Assembly (NCBI GenBank): GCA_009731375.1
Contig: BJOX01000008.1
Location: forward strand, 1,043,645-1,073,426
Reading direction: 5' to 3'
Source: Paulinella micropora
Lineage: Eukaryota > Cercozoa > Imbricatea > Euglyphida
Length of the DNA stretch: 29,782 bases
Position numbers and translations under genes: made by a program. Below the pieces are notes generated by a model. The model saw nothing but the letters and a program-made list of their open reading frames with translations. It was not told the DNA's origin and made no database searches. Below, one piece after another: positions 11,036 to 20,657 of the stretch. Each line of letters opens with the position of its first letter. Position 1 is the stretch's first letter.

Positions 11036-12957
11036 CTATTCCGGTACCCCCGGAATTATAACCGTGAATTTGTTGAGCAAAAAGTTAAACTGCTCGCGCT
11101 TTAACGGTTTAGTGATCTGTTTCTTAGTTCCTATCTTAATAAACTTAATCTCTCCATCTCTCTGAAGGTGATGTATAAAGTGAAGTTCAAGAGGTAAATG
11201 TTTAATACGAGGGCCCGATAATCCCCTCTCTCCTGCGAGAATTGTTTGCGCGTTATCTTCGTAAATTTCAATGGCACCTTTCTGTGGAATTCCGAGTTCC
11301 TGTCTAACATGGCCTACTGCTAATCCTTCTCGTATACACTCAGCAGCAGCGTAAATTTCCGCGTCATTCGAACTTAGTGCGATTCTACTCTGTCTTTTTG
11401 ATAGTCATCCTATCGGGTCTTCTCCCCACAAGATTAGATATCCCGTGCGAGATTTTCCGGTTTTAGCACAAACTTTATGTGCAGCATCTGGCCACAACGT
11501 AACTTTAGGATAAGACTTACCCTGTTGATCGGATTTTGGCCCGTGAAATGCTATGCCGCGATAAGACTTGATTAAATAACGTAAGATTCTGCCTAACATA
11601 GCATAGGTTATACCTTTATCTATGGTTTGCATCACACTAGCAGCATTAAGCGCTTGTTCGATATCTGGCCTCGTCATTTTAGCTAAGTAGAGCAAACTAC
11701 CTACTATACTCGGAATAGACATCTTACGCAGTCCCGCTTCCTCTGATATTCCTTCCACTAATTGGTCTACCGCCGGAGTACTAATTGGACGTGAATTTGC
11801 GTATCCTGTCTCACGTAAAATAAGTGATTGGTATTTTCTTTGGTGCAAGACGATTCTGTCTTTCTCATGCACAATTTCGATGCCTTTAAACTCTTTCGCA
11901 ACTCCTAACCTCTTTAACGGGTAATACTTTTCCAACGCAGCCGCAGATTTCTCATAAGCTTCTTGGTTTGGTGCGGAAAATAATAGATCATCTACGTGGA
12001 ATATTCCCATTATTGCTTCACTGATAGGCTTATCCTTTTCGACAAACATACATAAGTCTGAGTCTTATAGCCTAAATCCTAATTCTTCTAACTTCGGTGC
12101 TAAAATATCATACCATCTTCTGCCTGCCTGCGGCGCTCCATACAATGCACCATCAACACGCAATATCATACCTTCTTTGCCCTCTCTATCCATTACATCA
12201 GGTGGGTAGGCAAATACCGGGTCTTGCATGCGAGCATTTAAATAGGCGTTCTTAAAATCTATGCCATATAACTTATTACCATGCCAGGCGGCAAGTTTTG
12301 CAATTATGAGCAATGAGCGATGCGAGGCACAAGGGACAAACAATTGGTCTGGGTTATAACTAACTCCTGGTTCTAACATATCGCCTCTTAAAGCTAATCT
12401 AGACTTAACGAACTTCCTTCCGTTCTCATCTATCTTCACTTTGTGAACCCAAGTCAGTCTGACTATCTTCTTTACTCCAGCTTTCTTCGCTTCGTCAAAC
12501 TTAACCCATGTGTATGTTTTGAAGTCTTTTAGTGATTGAATCTCTTTCTTCATGCCCTGTACTAGCTTTTTAGCTGTTAAGCCTTGCTCAGCTATCTCTT
12601 TAGGTAAACGAATGTTCAGATGAAGTAATAGTGCGTTTGGTTCATTCATACATCTTTCATAACAGAACATTGCACTTTCCAACTCTCCGGTAGGCAATAC
12701 GGACTCACTCTCACTTACCTTATACTTAATAATCTCGGAATCTAGCATCTTCTCTAGCTTGTCTTCAAACTGTACAAAGTGAGATGGTTTTGGCTGTCGC
12801 CTAACTTTTAATCTCTCTTTAGGAGCACATTTCTGTTAACTATACCTTCACGTACTTTGGTCTCCCATCCTGTTCCGTATGTCTTCTCTGCCCACTCCTC
12901 TGTCCAAGACCATCTTTGCACTTGTTCTAGTCTTCTTTTCGTTTTTGTCTTCAGAGA
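11036..12957 (-). pseudogene. pol: copia pol: reverse transcriptase and RNase H, disabled
   Basis: This encodes the reverse transcriptase and RNase H part of a copia polyprotein, which copies the element's RNA into DNA. Visible motifs are DFKNAYLN in the palm, LYGAPQAGRRWY, the catalytic FHVDDLLF (YVDD box, with His for Tyr), then the RNase H segments TGKSRTGYL, SSNDAEIYAAAE and EDNAQTI, ending at a TAG at 11,036-11,038. Homology continues through an in-frame TAA at 12,065-12,067, just before the YVDD part, and a TGA at 11,405-11,407 where copia proteins usually have Trp. Upstream of about 12,830 the reading frame shifts. A linker-like segment (YGTGWETKVREG) continues to about 12,957. The nonsense codons make this copy inactive. 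Confidence 0.85.
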
Positions 12958-12959
12958 CC

Positions 12960-13060
12960 ATGCAGCTGTGTGTGTAAGGGCAGAAAAGGAAGGGGAAGGA
13001 AGGAGGGGAGGGAGAGAAAAAGAGAGAGGGAGAGAGAAAAAGGGAGGGGAGGGGGCGCGT

Positions 13061-13095
<35 letters not shown>

Positions 13096-13105
13096 NNNNN
13101 NNNNN
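12960..13105 (+). repeat. Polypurine tract, 34-nt G-run and 10-N gap
   Basis: GGAAGG/GAGAGA purine sequence (about 12,985-13,060) leads into 34 G (13,061-13,094), one A and 10 Ns (13,096-13,105). This marks the change from AT-rich repeat DNA to GC-rich coding DNA. Because of the gap, adjacency of the two sides rests only on scaffolding. Confidence 0.9.
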
Positions 13106-13193
13106 CTTTCTTCCCCTTGAATGTAAACAAAACCAAAACCAGATTCTCTTTTTTTTAAAAAAAAGTGGGGGGGAGGGGAGAGGGAGAGGGAAA

Positions 13194-15836
13194 ATGTGGG
13201 CATATAAGCTACTGATCGCAGCCTGCATGATAGCAAGCTGCGCAGTCGAGCCAGCCGGGGCCGCCACGCTGCGCAGCGTCTTGACCGATTCGGTACAGCG
13301 GAATGACGAGTATGGGCTGGGCGAGGCCGTCACAGAACATCTGCTGACCCTCGACTTTGAACTCTGCCAACGCCCCTTTGCCAACGCCCCCGACGAGATC
13401 AGGTTGTTGCTAAACCTGACCGGAGGCAGACGTGTCCCCATCAAGATCAGTTGTAACGGTGTCTTCCACGAGACGCTACTCCGCCCGCTCGAGTACCTAC
13501 CTTTGCAGCTCAAGTTGCACGAACACATCTCGTGCGAGGGCGACGTGGTCAACCAAGCGCTCGTGACCGGGGGCAGCCAAGTGGGCTCCCTGTACGGAAA
13601 AACAGCGGGGGCCGACGCCACCCTTAGTCAGGCCTTGGGGGAACTGCTGGCTCACGACTGGGACTCGCCCGGCAGCTCTGGGAACATGCCCCGCCGGGTT
13701 CTGCTGCAACAGGAAGTGCCGTCCCCCCAGGAAGCCACGCCCGCAGGCAGCGCCGGGCTCTCCCCTGCAGCCCCCTTGTGCGGTGGCGTCCCGGGGGATT
13801 GTGCGAGCATGCAACATTATCACCCGCAGGTTCTGCGAGACTATCAGAAGAGTTACATGGAGGCGAGCGTCTACGACTACGAGCAGACTCTGATCCGGGG
13901 CGCTAAGCTGACCAAGCTCTTTCTGCACGAGCTCAACTACAGCCGCCGTTGTCTAGCACCTTTGCTCTGCAGCCTAGGCGACGGGGGCCGGGGCGGCTTC
14001 GTGGGGCTCGCGTTGCACCAGCGCCGGGCGCTGGAGCTGCACCAGACGCAAGCGCGGATTCGCTTGGCCATGGCGTACAGGACGTCGTTTATCCCTGCCG
14101 AAATTCCCGGGGACAGCGAGAGGACCAAGAAACTGGAAACGGCGCTTGCTACCTCGCTGGCGATCATGGGAGGTACGGCGTTAGCTATGCCGGTGATCGG
14201 GAACGCATTCGNNNNNNNNNNAGCGTTAGCTATGCCGGTGATCGGGAATGCATTCGCGATTGGGGCGGGCCTCAGCGCCCTGGTTAGTGGGATCTGGCTA
14301 GCCATTCAGAAAAAAAATGACGGTAAACAAACGGTCGAGCCCGACGACGAACAGACAGACAATATGTGGAACGAGTTCTTGCAAAACGACAAGAGCAGAC
14401 AGCTGGTAGGCTGGACGCCCGTGGACGGGCGGCAGGCGTGCGCGGCCGCCCAGAGCCAATACTGGGAAAAGCTCGTTTTGGCCCGGCAGGTGCCGAGCTA
14501 CGTGCTCGACATCAGTCGCGTGGTATTCGGGGGCGACGCCAACGCGCCCCAGCCGGCACCCCTGGACCCAGGCCCGCTGAGGAGCGTCCTGAGCGCCACG
14601 GCCATGTACGCCTGGCTGCAAAAGGCACGCCTGGCCCCTCAGTACGACGACAACGTAGGCAGCAGCAGCAGCAGCAGCACCAGCAGCAGCGGCGGCGGCG
14701 GGGGTGCGGTGGACCTGGTGACCGCGAAGCACCAGCTGCCTCCCGCACGGCGGGGCTACCCGCTCCAGTGGCAGTGGGACCCCCCTTGTCGCCCGCTGGA
14801 GCAGTCTCAGCCGTACGAGGCGCGCAAGGAGAGCAAGGCCTGCCGGGGGCCAGATTCGCCAAAGCCGGGCCCCGACGCTCTTTACCCGCGAGTCTTTGCC
14901 AGCGATAACCGCTGCAAATTCACCCCGGGCTCCGACAACGCACGGGACACACAGGAGGCTTTCTCCTGCATCCCAGCGCGGGTGTTTCTTCGCGCTGGTG
15001 CCAGCCAGCGCTGGAACAGCAGCGCCTGTGAGAGCCGGAGCGAGCGCGAGCTCTATTGCGGCCTGGCCGAAGACAACGCCGAATCGGCCAAGCTGGCCGC
15101 CGAATGCTCGGGGGGAAGCGCCGCGGACTTGCGCGCCGACCTGCTCGACAGCTTGTGGCTGCTGCTGGACGAAGATGGCGGCGGGTTCATCGAGCCGCAG
15201 GACACCCAGGAGAGCGAGCTGGAACAGTTCCGCCGCTATTTCTGCACGGCAGGCAAGCTGACCGCGAGCCAGTTTTGGTTCCGCTCGGCGGGCGACCCGG
15301 GCAGCCCCGGCTGGCTCCAGGGCGCCGAGTGTCCCTGCGCTGAGTCGACCAACGAGGGGCTCCGCGGCTGTCCTGTGAACCCCTGGGAGCGCCTGGACCC
15401 CCGCCCGGGCCCCGACCACGGGCTGCTCCGTACCCACGGCCAGGTCCAGGCCTGCGTGCGCAACCGCGGGCACAGCTACTGCACGCCGCTGCTGGACTTT
15501 GGCTCCATGCACGCCGAGCTGCGCCAGGCGCCCGCCGCCTTGGAAGACAAGTGCAACACGTCCTTTATGAACGCGCTCGGCGACGTCGCTAGATCCTCGG
15601 GCGCGGACCTCAAGGCGCTCATGCTGTACACCGAAGGCCAGATCAAGTCGCTAGAAACGCTGGGCTTCGACTGCAGCGCGGCCCGCCGCCTGTGCCAGCT
15701 GGCCCCCAACTGCACAATTCCCTCAACCTGGCACAGGCCCAGCTGCAGTGCTTTGCCGTGCGCGGCTCACCCTGCCAGCTGTCTCAGCCCGCGTCCGATC
15801 TCCCCGACGGGGGCGTGGAGTACTTTAGGTGGATAG
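13194..15836 (+). CDS. Giant type I membrane glycoprotein, N-terminal segment
   Basis: This is the first of three frame segments of what looks like one surface glycoprotein of roughly 2,450 residues. I chose the ATG at 13,194 because it starts a good signal peptide (MWAYKLLIAACMIASC, cleavage expected near residue 23). The ectodomain is Cys-rich with N-glycosylation sequons such as NLT, NYS, NSS and NCT. A long hydrophobic Gly/Ala-rich segment near residues 317-365 (IMGGTALAMPVIG, then AIGAGLSALVSGIW) could be a fusion peptide or internal membrane segment. A Ser-Gly tract comes from (AGC)n near 14,660. The true frame is lost near 15,700 at a CCCCC run; the last codons to 15,836 are probably out of frame. 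I recognise no family. The coding layout suggests a viral envelope protein, by inference. Confidence 0.75.
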   Translation: MWAYKLLIAACMIASCAVEPAGAATLRSVLTDSVQRNDEYGLGEAVTEHLLTLDFELCQRPFANAPDEIRLLLNLTGGRRVPIKISCNGVFHETLLRPLEYLPLQLKLHEHISCEGDVVNQALVTGGSQVGSLYGKTAGADATLSQALGELLAHDWDSPGSSGNMPRRVLLQQEVPSPQEATPAGSAGLSPAAPLCGGVPGDCASMQHYHPQVLRDYQKSYMEASVYDYEQTLIRGAKLTKLFLHELNYSRRCLAPLLCSLGDGGRGGFVGLALHQRRALELHQTQARIRLAMAYRTSFIPAEIPGDSERTKKLETALATSLAIMGGTALAMPVIGNAFXXXXALAMPVIGNAFAIGAGLSALVSGIWLAIQKKNDGKQTVEPDDEQTDNMWNEFLQNDKSRQLVGWTPVDGRQACAAAQSQYWEKLVLARQVPSYVLDISRVVFGGDANAPQPAPLDPGPLRSVLSATAMYAWLQKARLAPQYDDNVGSSSSSSTSSSGGGGGAVDLVTAKHQLPPARRGYPLQWQWDPPCRPLEQSQPYEARKESKACRGPDSPKPGPDALYPRVFASDNRCKFTPGSDNARDTQEAFSCIPARVFLRAGASQRWNSSACESRSERELYCGLAEDNAESAKLAAECSGGSAADLRADLLDSLWLLLDEDGGGFIEPQDTQESELEQFRRYFCTAGKLTASQFWFRSAGDPGSPGWLQGAECPCAESTNEGLRGCPVNPWERLDPRPGPDHGLLRTHGQVQACVRNRGHSYCTPLLDFGSMHAELRQAPAALEDKCNTSFMNALGDVARSSGADLKALMLYTEGQIKSLETLGFDCSAARRLCQLAPNCTIPSTWHRPSCSALPCAAHPASCLSPRPISPTGAWSTLGG
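14178..14256. other. 10-N gap flanked by the same 34-nt sequence twice
   Basis: The 34 nt at 14,178-14,211 recur at 14,223-14,256 with one C/T difference, separated only by 10 Ns. This is the signature of two overlapping contig ends that were not merged. The offset is 45 bases, so the reading frame is unaffected. The hydrophobic segment encoded here is therefore counted twice in a naive translation. Confidence 0.9.
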
Positions 15837-17573
15837 CGCAAGTAGAGCGCTGCTACGGAAACAGCGCGGCGGCGCAGCAGCAGCAGCCGGGGGAGGTGCA
15901 GGCTGTCGAGGGCGCCACCTGCCGCCACCCTGACTCCACGACCGCCACGCGCCTGCCCCCCTTCAACCGCGGCTTCCTGAGCAAGGAGTCCTACGACATA
16001 GGCATGGGGGGGACCGTCGTACAGCCCGGCTACAAGACCAAGTCGGGCATCAGGTACGAGCCACGGTGCAAGCCCAACTACGCCGTGTCAGAGAGCACCG
16101 AAACGCTGCGCCTCACGGTGGCCAAGGCCGCGCTGGACGTGTCCGCCAACGCCGCGGCGCTGGAAAACTTTGTGTCCGAGGTGATGGGGAGCGGATCCGA
16201 CGGGATCGTGGCCATTGCGACCAAGCAGAGGGAGAACCTGGCCCTGCAGCTCAAGGGGTTGGGCCTGGCCGAGGACCTAGAGGGCTGGCTGGGCAACGTG
16301 CGCATGGCGGCGCTCGCCAACATGCAGGAAAGACTNNNNNNNNNNCGCGCTCGCCAACATGCAGGAAAGACTGGCGGACCTGTCCAGCAACGTGCAGCGC
16401 TACACCAAGGACTTCGACACTCAGCGCGAGGCAGTCGCCAGCCGGTTCGTCGGTCTGGAATGCGAGCTGCAGCGCGTGGGCGGGTTGATCGAGCAGCTGG
16501 ACGCCTCTACCGACCGGGCCGTCGCGGAGCTGCGCGGGTTGGCGGGCGCCGTACAGGACGCGCTCTACGTCACCCGTGGGCTGATGGAGGACTTTGCCAA
16601 CGTGATGGGCAAGTCCGCCGCCAGCAGCAGGAAGGTGGCAGCGCTGGCGCGCGAGTTGTTGTACGGGCGGCAGCGCTACGTCGCGCACGTGCACGACGTG
16701 CAAGAGGAGCTCTCGCTCCGACTCGCCGGGGAGCAGCCCTTCCTGCCCAGCACGCCCTACGGCGCGCCGCTGGGGCAGGCGCAGGAGTTCGGCGTCGTGC
16801 CGCGCGCGCTGTCGGGCGCCTCCGCGACCGCGCCGGCCCACGAGGCACGCCTGTGGCACGCGCTGCTCCATGACTCAGGCCAGGTGTGGGTCTACCAGCT
16901 GCGGCTGCTGCAGCTCTGTGACCTGCGCTGGGTCCAGGAGGGACTCAACACCATGGGCTTCAAGGAAGACCTGGTCATGAATGCCTGGGGGAAACCCAGC
17001 TGCCGCCTGGGCTCGCTGTCGCAGCAGCTGCGCTGCGCGGGATGCCGCCTGCGCGTCAGCGCCCAGCGCTGCCAGCTCACCCACTCCTCGGGCGGCGTGG
17101 AGGGGGCCAGCGCGCGCTACTTTCACAACACGACCTGGTTACAGCAGGGCGCAGCGGAGCTGCCCCTGGCCGGCGAGGCCGGCCGGGGGGGCTCGAGCTT
17201 CTGCGTGCCATCCAGCGTCCAGCCCGTGCCCCCCGCCTCGCCAACGGCCGGCGCCGTCTGGAGCTCGGCCAAGCGGTTGCCGGTCCTGCGCGAGGCAACG
17301 CTGTACAGCTGGGCCCAACAGAACAGGCAGCCGGGCACCGACCCCGCCCCCGAGCTGGAGACGGCCGAAGACACAGACAACGCTGCCGTGGGGCTTGACC
17401 TAGCCGGGGGCGACGCCGTCCGCGGGCTCCTGACGGCGCTCTGCCTGGGGCCGGAGGCGCTCTGGGGGGACGCCGCCCCCCTGGCTCCAGTGGTCGGCGG
17501 GGGGGGGTGGTGGTGGTGGTGGTGGTGGTGCGGTCCGCTGGAGCCTGCGACCCGTACTGACGGGGCGCACTAG
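15692..17573 (+). CDS. Giant membrane glycoprotein, central coiled-coil segment
   Basis: This continues the glycoprotein in another frame from about 15,700, and after the 10-N gap at 16,336-16,345 in a third. It stays Cys-containing and extracellular in character. The part encoded by about 16,090-16,640 is rich in heptad-like Leu/Val/Ala spacing (LTVAKAALDVSANAAALENF; ERLADLSSNVQRY; LIEQLDASTDRAVAEL) and is likely a long coiled coil. An NTT sequon occurs near 17,130. The frame change at the gap is an assembly effect, since the flanking 26-nt copies are 37 bases apart. The change near 17,500-17,530 falls in GGGGGGGG followed by (GGT)n, and the Trp/Gly run read there is out of frame. No independent start or promoter is seen, so I do not regard it as a separate gene. 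Confidence 0.7.
16310..16372. other. 10-N gap flanked by the same 26-nt sequence twice
   Basis: The 26 nt at 16,310-16,335 recur exactly at 16,347-16,372, separated by 10 Ns and one C. This is the same unmerged-overlap signature as at 14,178-14,256. The 37-base offset explains the apparent frame change in the glycoprotein at this point. Confidence 0.9.
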
Positions 17574-17619
17574 CTCGGCCCAGGCCGGTGCGGCCTACGG
17601 CTACTGGAACGGGGCCGCC

Positions 17620-20610
17620 GTGACCGCCTCCGAGGACGCACTGCGCTCGAACTCCCAGGAGGCGCTGCAGCTCCAACAGCTGCGGGAAACGCTGGTGTGC
17701 GACAGCAACATCCGCACGGCCCGCGTGTTCGCCCGCCTGACGCAGCAGCTGCAGGCCGCGCCGGAGCAGTACCTCAGGCTGGGGGCGGCGGGGGTGCTGT
17801 ACCAAAACGGCCAGGTCCCCGAGGGCTGGGACCAGGCCGGCACCACTGAGCGCGATTGGCTCCTGACGCCGTACTCGCTCACACTGGTGCTGCAGCGCCA
17901 GTGGGCCATGGCCCTCAAGGCGCTGGCCAACTCGCCGCTGGTCGCCGAGTTTCTCTATGCCACTGAGGGGATGCTGCCGCCCCTCGGCATGCGCACCGAG
18001 TTTAGCCAGCGCAGCCCGCCACCTCCTGAGAGCATTGCGGCTTACCTGGCGCAACAGCCCTCGCTGTGGTTCACCACCACCCCCTCAGCGCTCCTCGCCG
18101 CCGGCAACTCAACCTCAGCTGCTGCTACTGCGGCCGTCGATCTCGGCGCCAACGCCACCGCCCCGCCAAAAACGACGACGACGACGGCGCAGCAGCTGCA
18201 GGGCGCCAACGCGGTGGCACAGACCCTCGCACTCGTAGAGGAGACGAGCGAGGCGCCCCCTGTCCGGCCGGCCCTCGACGACGAGGAGGCCAGGCTGCTG
18301 TCCGGCCAGAAGACGCCCTCCGATCTTATCAACTGCTACCGCACCAGCTGGCTGGCGCACACGGGAACGGCGCTGCGCCTGCTGCGCGTGGAGCCCGTAC
18401 GCACGGAACCAGTCATCAACTGGCAGATCGAACTTGACCGCGACTCCCCCGAGCTCCAGGGCAAGGCGGCCGCCGAGCTCGACGAGCTCCAAACCTCTTG
18501 GGCCCTAATCGACTACGACGTCCCCGGCGAGGAGCTCTTGTTGGGCACCCTCGACAACGGCTGGTACTGGGCGGGCGAGCCCGTCTGCGCCTTGGAGGGG
18601 GGCTGCGCTGCGCCGAACCCCGCCGCCACCGGGCGCTACCTGGTGGACGTGGATCCCACCGACATCTGCGCCGGCCGCTCAGCTTTCCAACGGGCCTCGC
18701 GCAGCGCCGGTGGCACGTGCCTTAACACTGTACGCCTGCCCATAGGCCCGGAAGGCGCCAGCACGGCACCGTCGCCCGAGGGCGGCGACGAGGACGATGA
18801 GAGCGCGCTGGGTTCCCGAGTGTACTCGCAGACCGCGTACCGCCAGGACGGCACCTGGGACATGTTCCGCTTCCAGGACTTCTACCGCTACGAGCATGGC
18901 TCGCTGCTGCACACCCGACCCTCGCACGAGGACTTCGACCCCCGCCGCGCCGTCACCAGCCCCGGGGACCTCGTGCGCCCGGTCTACGCCGTTAGTTCCC
19001 AGGGCGGGCGCCGGGTCTTCTGCGCACGCACGCCCGCCGTACCCCAGGGCCGGGTCTGCCAAGTCCTAGAAAACTTTGAAATGATCCTACAGCCCGCAGC
19101 CAACGGCTCGGCGGCTGCCGGCGCCACCGCCGAGCTGCTAGCTAACGCCTCGATTCGGGTACGCTGGCGGGCCGCTTCCGGGGCTGGCCGCGTCACCGCC
19201 CAGCTGCGCGTCCCCGAGTCGGGCTCCGTCCTGGCGCAGCAGCAGCAGCAGATCGGCGGCGGCACCGGCAACCCTGCCGGCGGCGGCGGCGCCGGCACGG
19301 GCAACGGCACCGGCACCGGCACCTCCGTGCGCTTGGAATGCCCTACCGACGTGCAGGTCTTGCTGCCCGGCACCCGCGACCTGACACTGCAGTACCTGCT
19401 CCCGCCCGCTCTCGTCGGGAGGACCTGGCGGCTGGAGCTCACACCCCCGCCCTGGCCCAACGGCACGACGCCCGCGCCCATCTGGCAAACTCTCCCGCCT
19501 ACCGGGCTAACCAAGAACCTCTGGCGCGCCGCCGCCACTGCCGCCGCCGCCGCCGTCTTCACGCCGGCCGGCATACGCATGTACCCCGCCGAGAGCAACA
19601 CGCTCTGCTTCGTCTGGAACGCGCTCGGCACCACCAGCGCCGCCCCACTCCAAGAGCAGACGGTCCTGGACGCCGTGTACAGCGACCAGCAGGGCCTGCT
19701 ACTAGCGCAGGCCGCGGCCACCACCGCGGAGGCCCTACGCCTGCACGAAGAATGGCTCCAGACCGTAGAGGCCGCGGTCGCTAAGTATGCCAAATGGATC
19801 ACGCGCAGCACACTCACCGGCGAATGGAGCGTTAACGCGACGGCTAGCAACCCAACCAACAATACGGGCTCCCTCACCCCGCGGTGCCGCCTCGCAAGCG
19901 ACGTGCAGCTTAGCTCCCCTCCCCTCAGCGATCCGGGCCAGGCCAGCGTGGCGCTCGACAGCTTCGTCGACACAGTGCGCACAACCGCTGTTTCGCCGGG
20001 AGCCGGCCACGCGGCCGGCGGCCAAACCCCCACCCTCGCCCAACTAAAAGCAGACTTCCAAGATCTTGACTCCAAAATCAAAAACTACACAGCGGAGGTC
20101 CAAACGTCAATTCAAAGCGTAAACCAACGCCTAGACGCACCCGAACTGAAAGAGATCCAGAACGGCACCGACAAGAAGCTCCTGTCTATCCGGGAGATCA
20201 TGCTCTCACAAAGCCAGGCTTCACTGCAATGCTTCGCTAACTTCACCTTGTCGGCCCGGGAGGCCATGGACGACACAGAAGTAAGAACAACCACTGGCCA
20301 GATCAATAGATGCACAGACTATATCAATGGCAAGTTCGCTTCCAACAAGGCTGCCAAAATTGGCCTCGGCGTCACCCTCGTGCTCTACCTAGTGCCACAC
20401 CTGCTGCTCGAACTCTGGTGGTTTGGCTGCTTCCCCAAATCTTGTTGTAAATGCTGCTGCAAAAAGAAGACACACTCTAGTACACCGGAAGAAGATCTTC
20501 CACTTACTGCAGGAAAAGCTTCCTACAGCCATTTCCAGGCCTCGTCCAGAAAAAGACGGGGTAGCGCCAAGAAAGTGAATAATAATCATAATAATAATAG
20601 ACGCAACTGA
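17620..20610 (+). CDS. Giant membrane glycoprotein, C-terminal segment with anchor
   Basis: The frame is open from about 17,530 and runs 996 codons from 17,620 to the TGA ending at 20,610. It contains Thr/Ala/Gly-rich linkers (about 18,105-18,230 and 19,230-19,325), many sequons (NGS, NAS, NGT, NTS-like, NYT, NFT), and a predicted coiled coil near 20,035-20,200 (LAQLKADFQDLDSKIKNY). A single hydrophobic anchor follows at residues 914-938 of this frame (IGLGVTLVLYLVPHLLLELW). The 58-residue tail begins with a Cys cluster (CCKCCCKKK), a likely palmitoylation site, and ends in Arg/Lys/Asn. Coiled coil then anchor then short Cys-rich tail, with an upstream hydrophobic segment and coiled coil, resembles a class I fusion protein but is far larger. 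The assignment is by architecture only. Confidence 0.8.
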   Translation: MTASEDALRSNSQEALQLQQLRETLVCDSNIRTARVFARLTQQLQAAPEQYLRLGAAGVLYQNGQVPEGWDQAGTTERDWLLTPYSLTLVLQRQWAMALKALANSPLVAEFLYATEGMLPPLGMRTEFSQRSPPPPESIAAYLAQQPSLWFTTTPSALLAAGNSTSAAATAAVDLGANATAPPKTTTTTAQQLQGANAVAQTLALVEETSEAPPVRPALDDEEARLLSGQKTPSDLINCYRTSWLAHTGTALRLLRVEPVRTEPVINWQIELDRDSPELQGKAAAELDELQTSWALIDYDVPGEELLLGTLDNGWYWAGEPVCALEGGCAAPNPAATGRYLVDVDPTDICAGRSAFQRASRSAGGTCLNTVRLPIGPEGASTAPSPEGGDEDDESALGSRVYSQTAYRQDGTWDMFRFQDFYRYEHGSLLHTRPSHEDFDPRRAVTSPGDLVRPVYAVSSQGGRRVFCARTPAVPQGRVCQVLENFEMILQPAANGSAAAGATAELLANASIRVRWRAASGAGRVTAQLRVPESGSVLAQQQQQIGGGTGNPAGGGGAGTGNGTGTGTSVRLECPTDVQVLLPGTRDLTLQYLLPPALVGRTWRLELTPPPWPNGTTPAPIWQTLPPTGLTKNLWRAAATAAAAAVFTPAGIRMYPAESNTLCFVWNALGTTSAAPLQEQTVLDAVYSDQQGLLLAQAAATTAEALRLHEEWLQTVEAAVAKYAKWITRSTLTGEWSVNATASNPTNNTGSLTPRCRLASDVQLSSPPLSDPGQASVALDSFVDTVRTTAVSPGAGHAAGGQTPTLAQLKADFQDLDSKIKNYTAEVQTSIQSVNQRLDAPELKEIQNGTDKKLLSIREIMLSQSQASLQCFANFTLSAREAMDDTEVRTTTGQINRCTDYINGKFASNKAAKIGLGVTLVLYLVPHLLLELWWFGCFPKSCCKCCCKKKTHSSTPEEDLPLTAGKASYSHFQASSRKRRGSAKKVNNNHNNNRRN

Positions 20611-20630
20611 CAAAAGTTCCCCAAAAATTT

Positions 20631-20639
20631 TTTAATAAA
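20631..20639. terminator. Overlapping polyadenylation signals between convergent genes
   Basis: TTTAATAAA contains AATAAA on the plus strand (20,634-20,639), 24 bases after the glycoprotein stop, and ATTAAA on the minus strand (20,636-20,631), 22 bases after the helicase stop at 20,658-20,660. Both convergent genes could use this 47-base intergenic space for 3' end formation. Confidence 0.6.
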
Positions 20640-20657
20640 TAGCTTTTTTCTTTCTTG

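Larger units (their letters stand above)
10728..12957 (-). mobile_element. Ty1/copia-type LTR retrotransposon remnant, 3' portion
   Basis: The interval holds the reverse transcriptase and RNase H end of a copia pol plus the small downstream frame. Gag, protease and most of integrase would lie to the right of 12,957, where the sequence instead becomes a purine tract, a G-run and a gap. No LTR could be identified. Integrase-RT-RNase H order is the Pseudoviridae (copia) arrangement. Confidence 0.8.

Noticed and set aside
14298-15512. A 404-codon minus-strand frame opposite the glycoprotein
   Set aside because: It is a shadow of GC-rich coding sequence: Arg/Ala/Gly-biased with no domain, while the plus frame has a signal peptide, sequons and Cys patterning. 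Similar shadows at 17,077-18,054 and 18,984-20,081 were dropped.
15700-15715. Programmed -1 ribosomal frameshift in the glycoprotein
   Set aside because: The CCCCC run does not form a canonical X-XXY-YYZ slippery heptamer in the incoming frame, and similar breaks at other homopolymers suggest indels.
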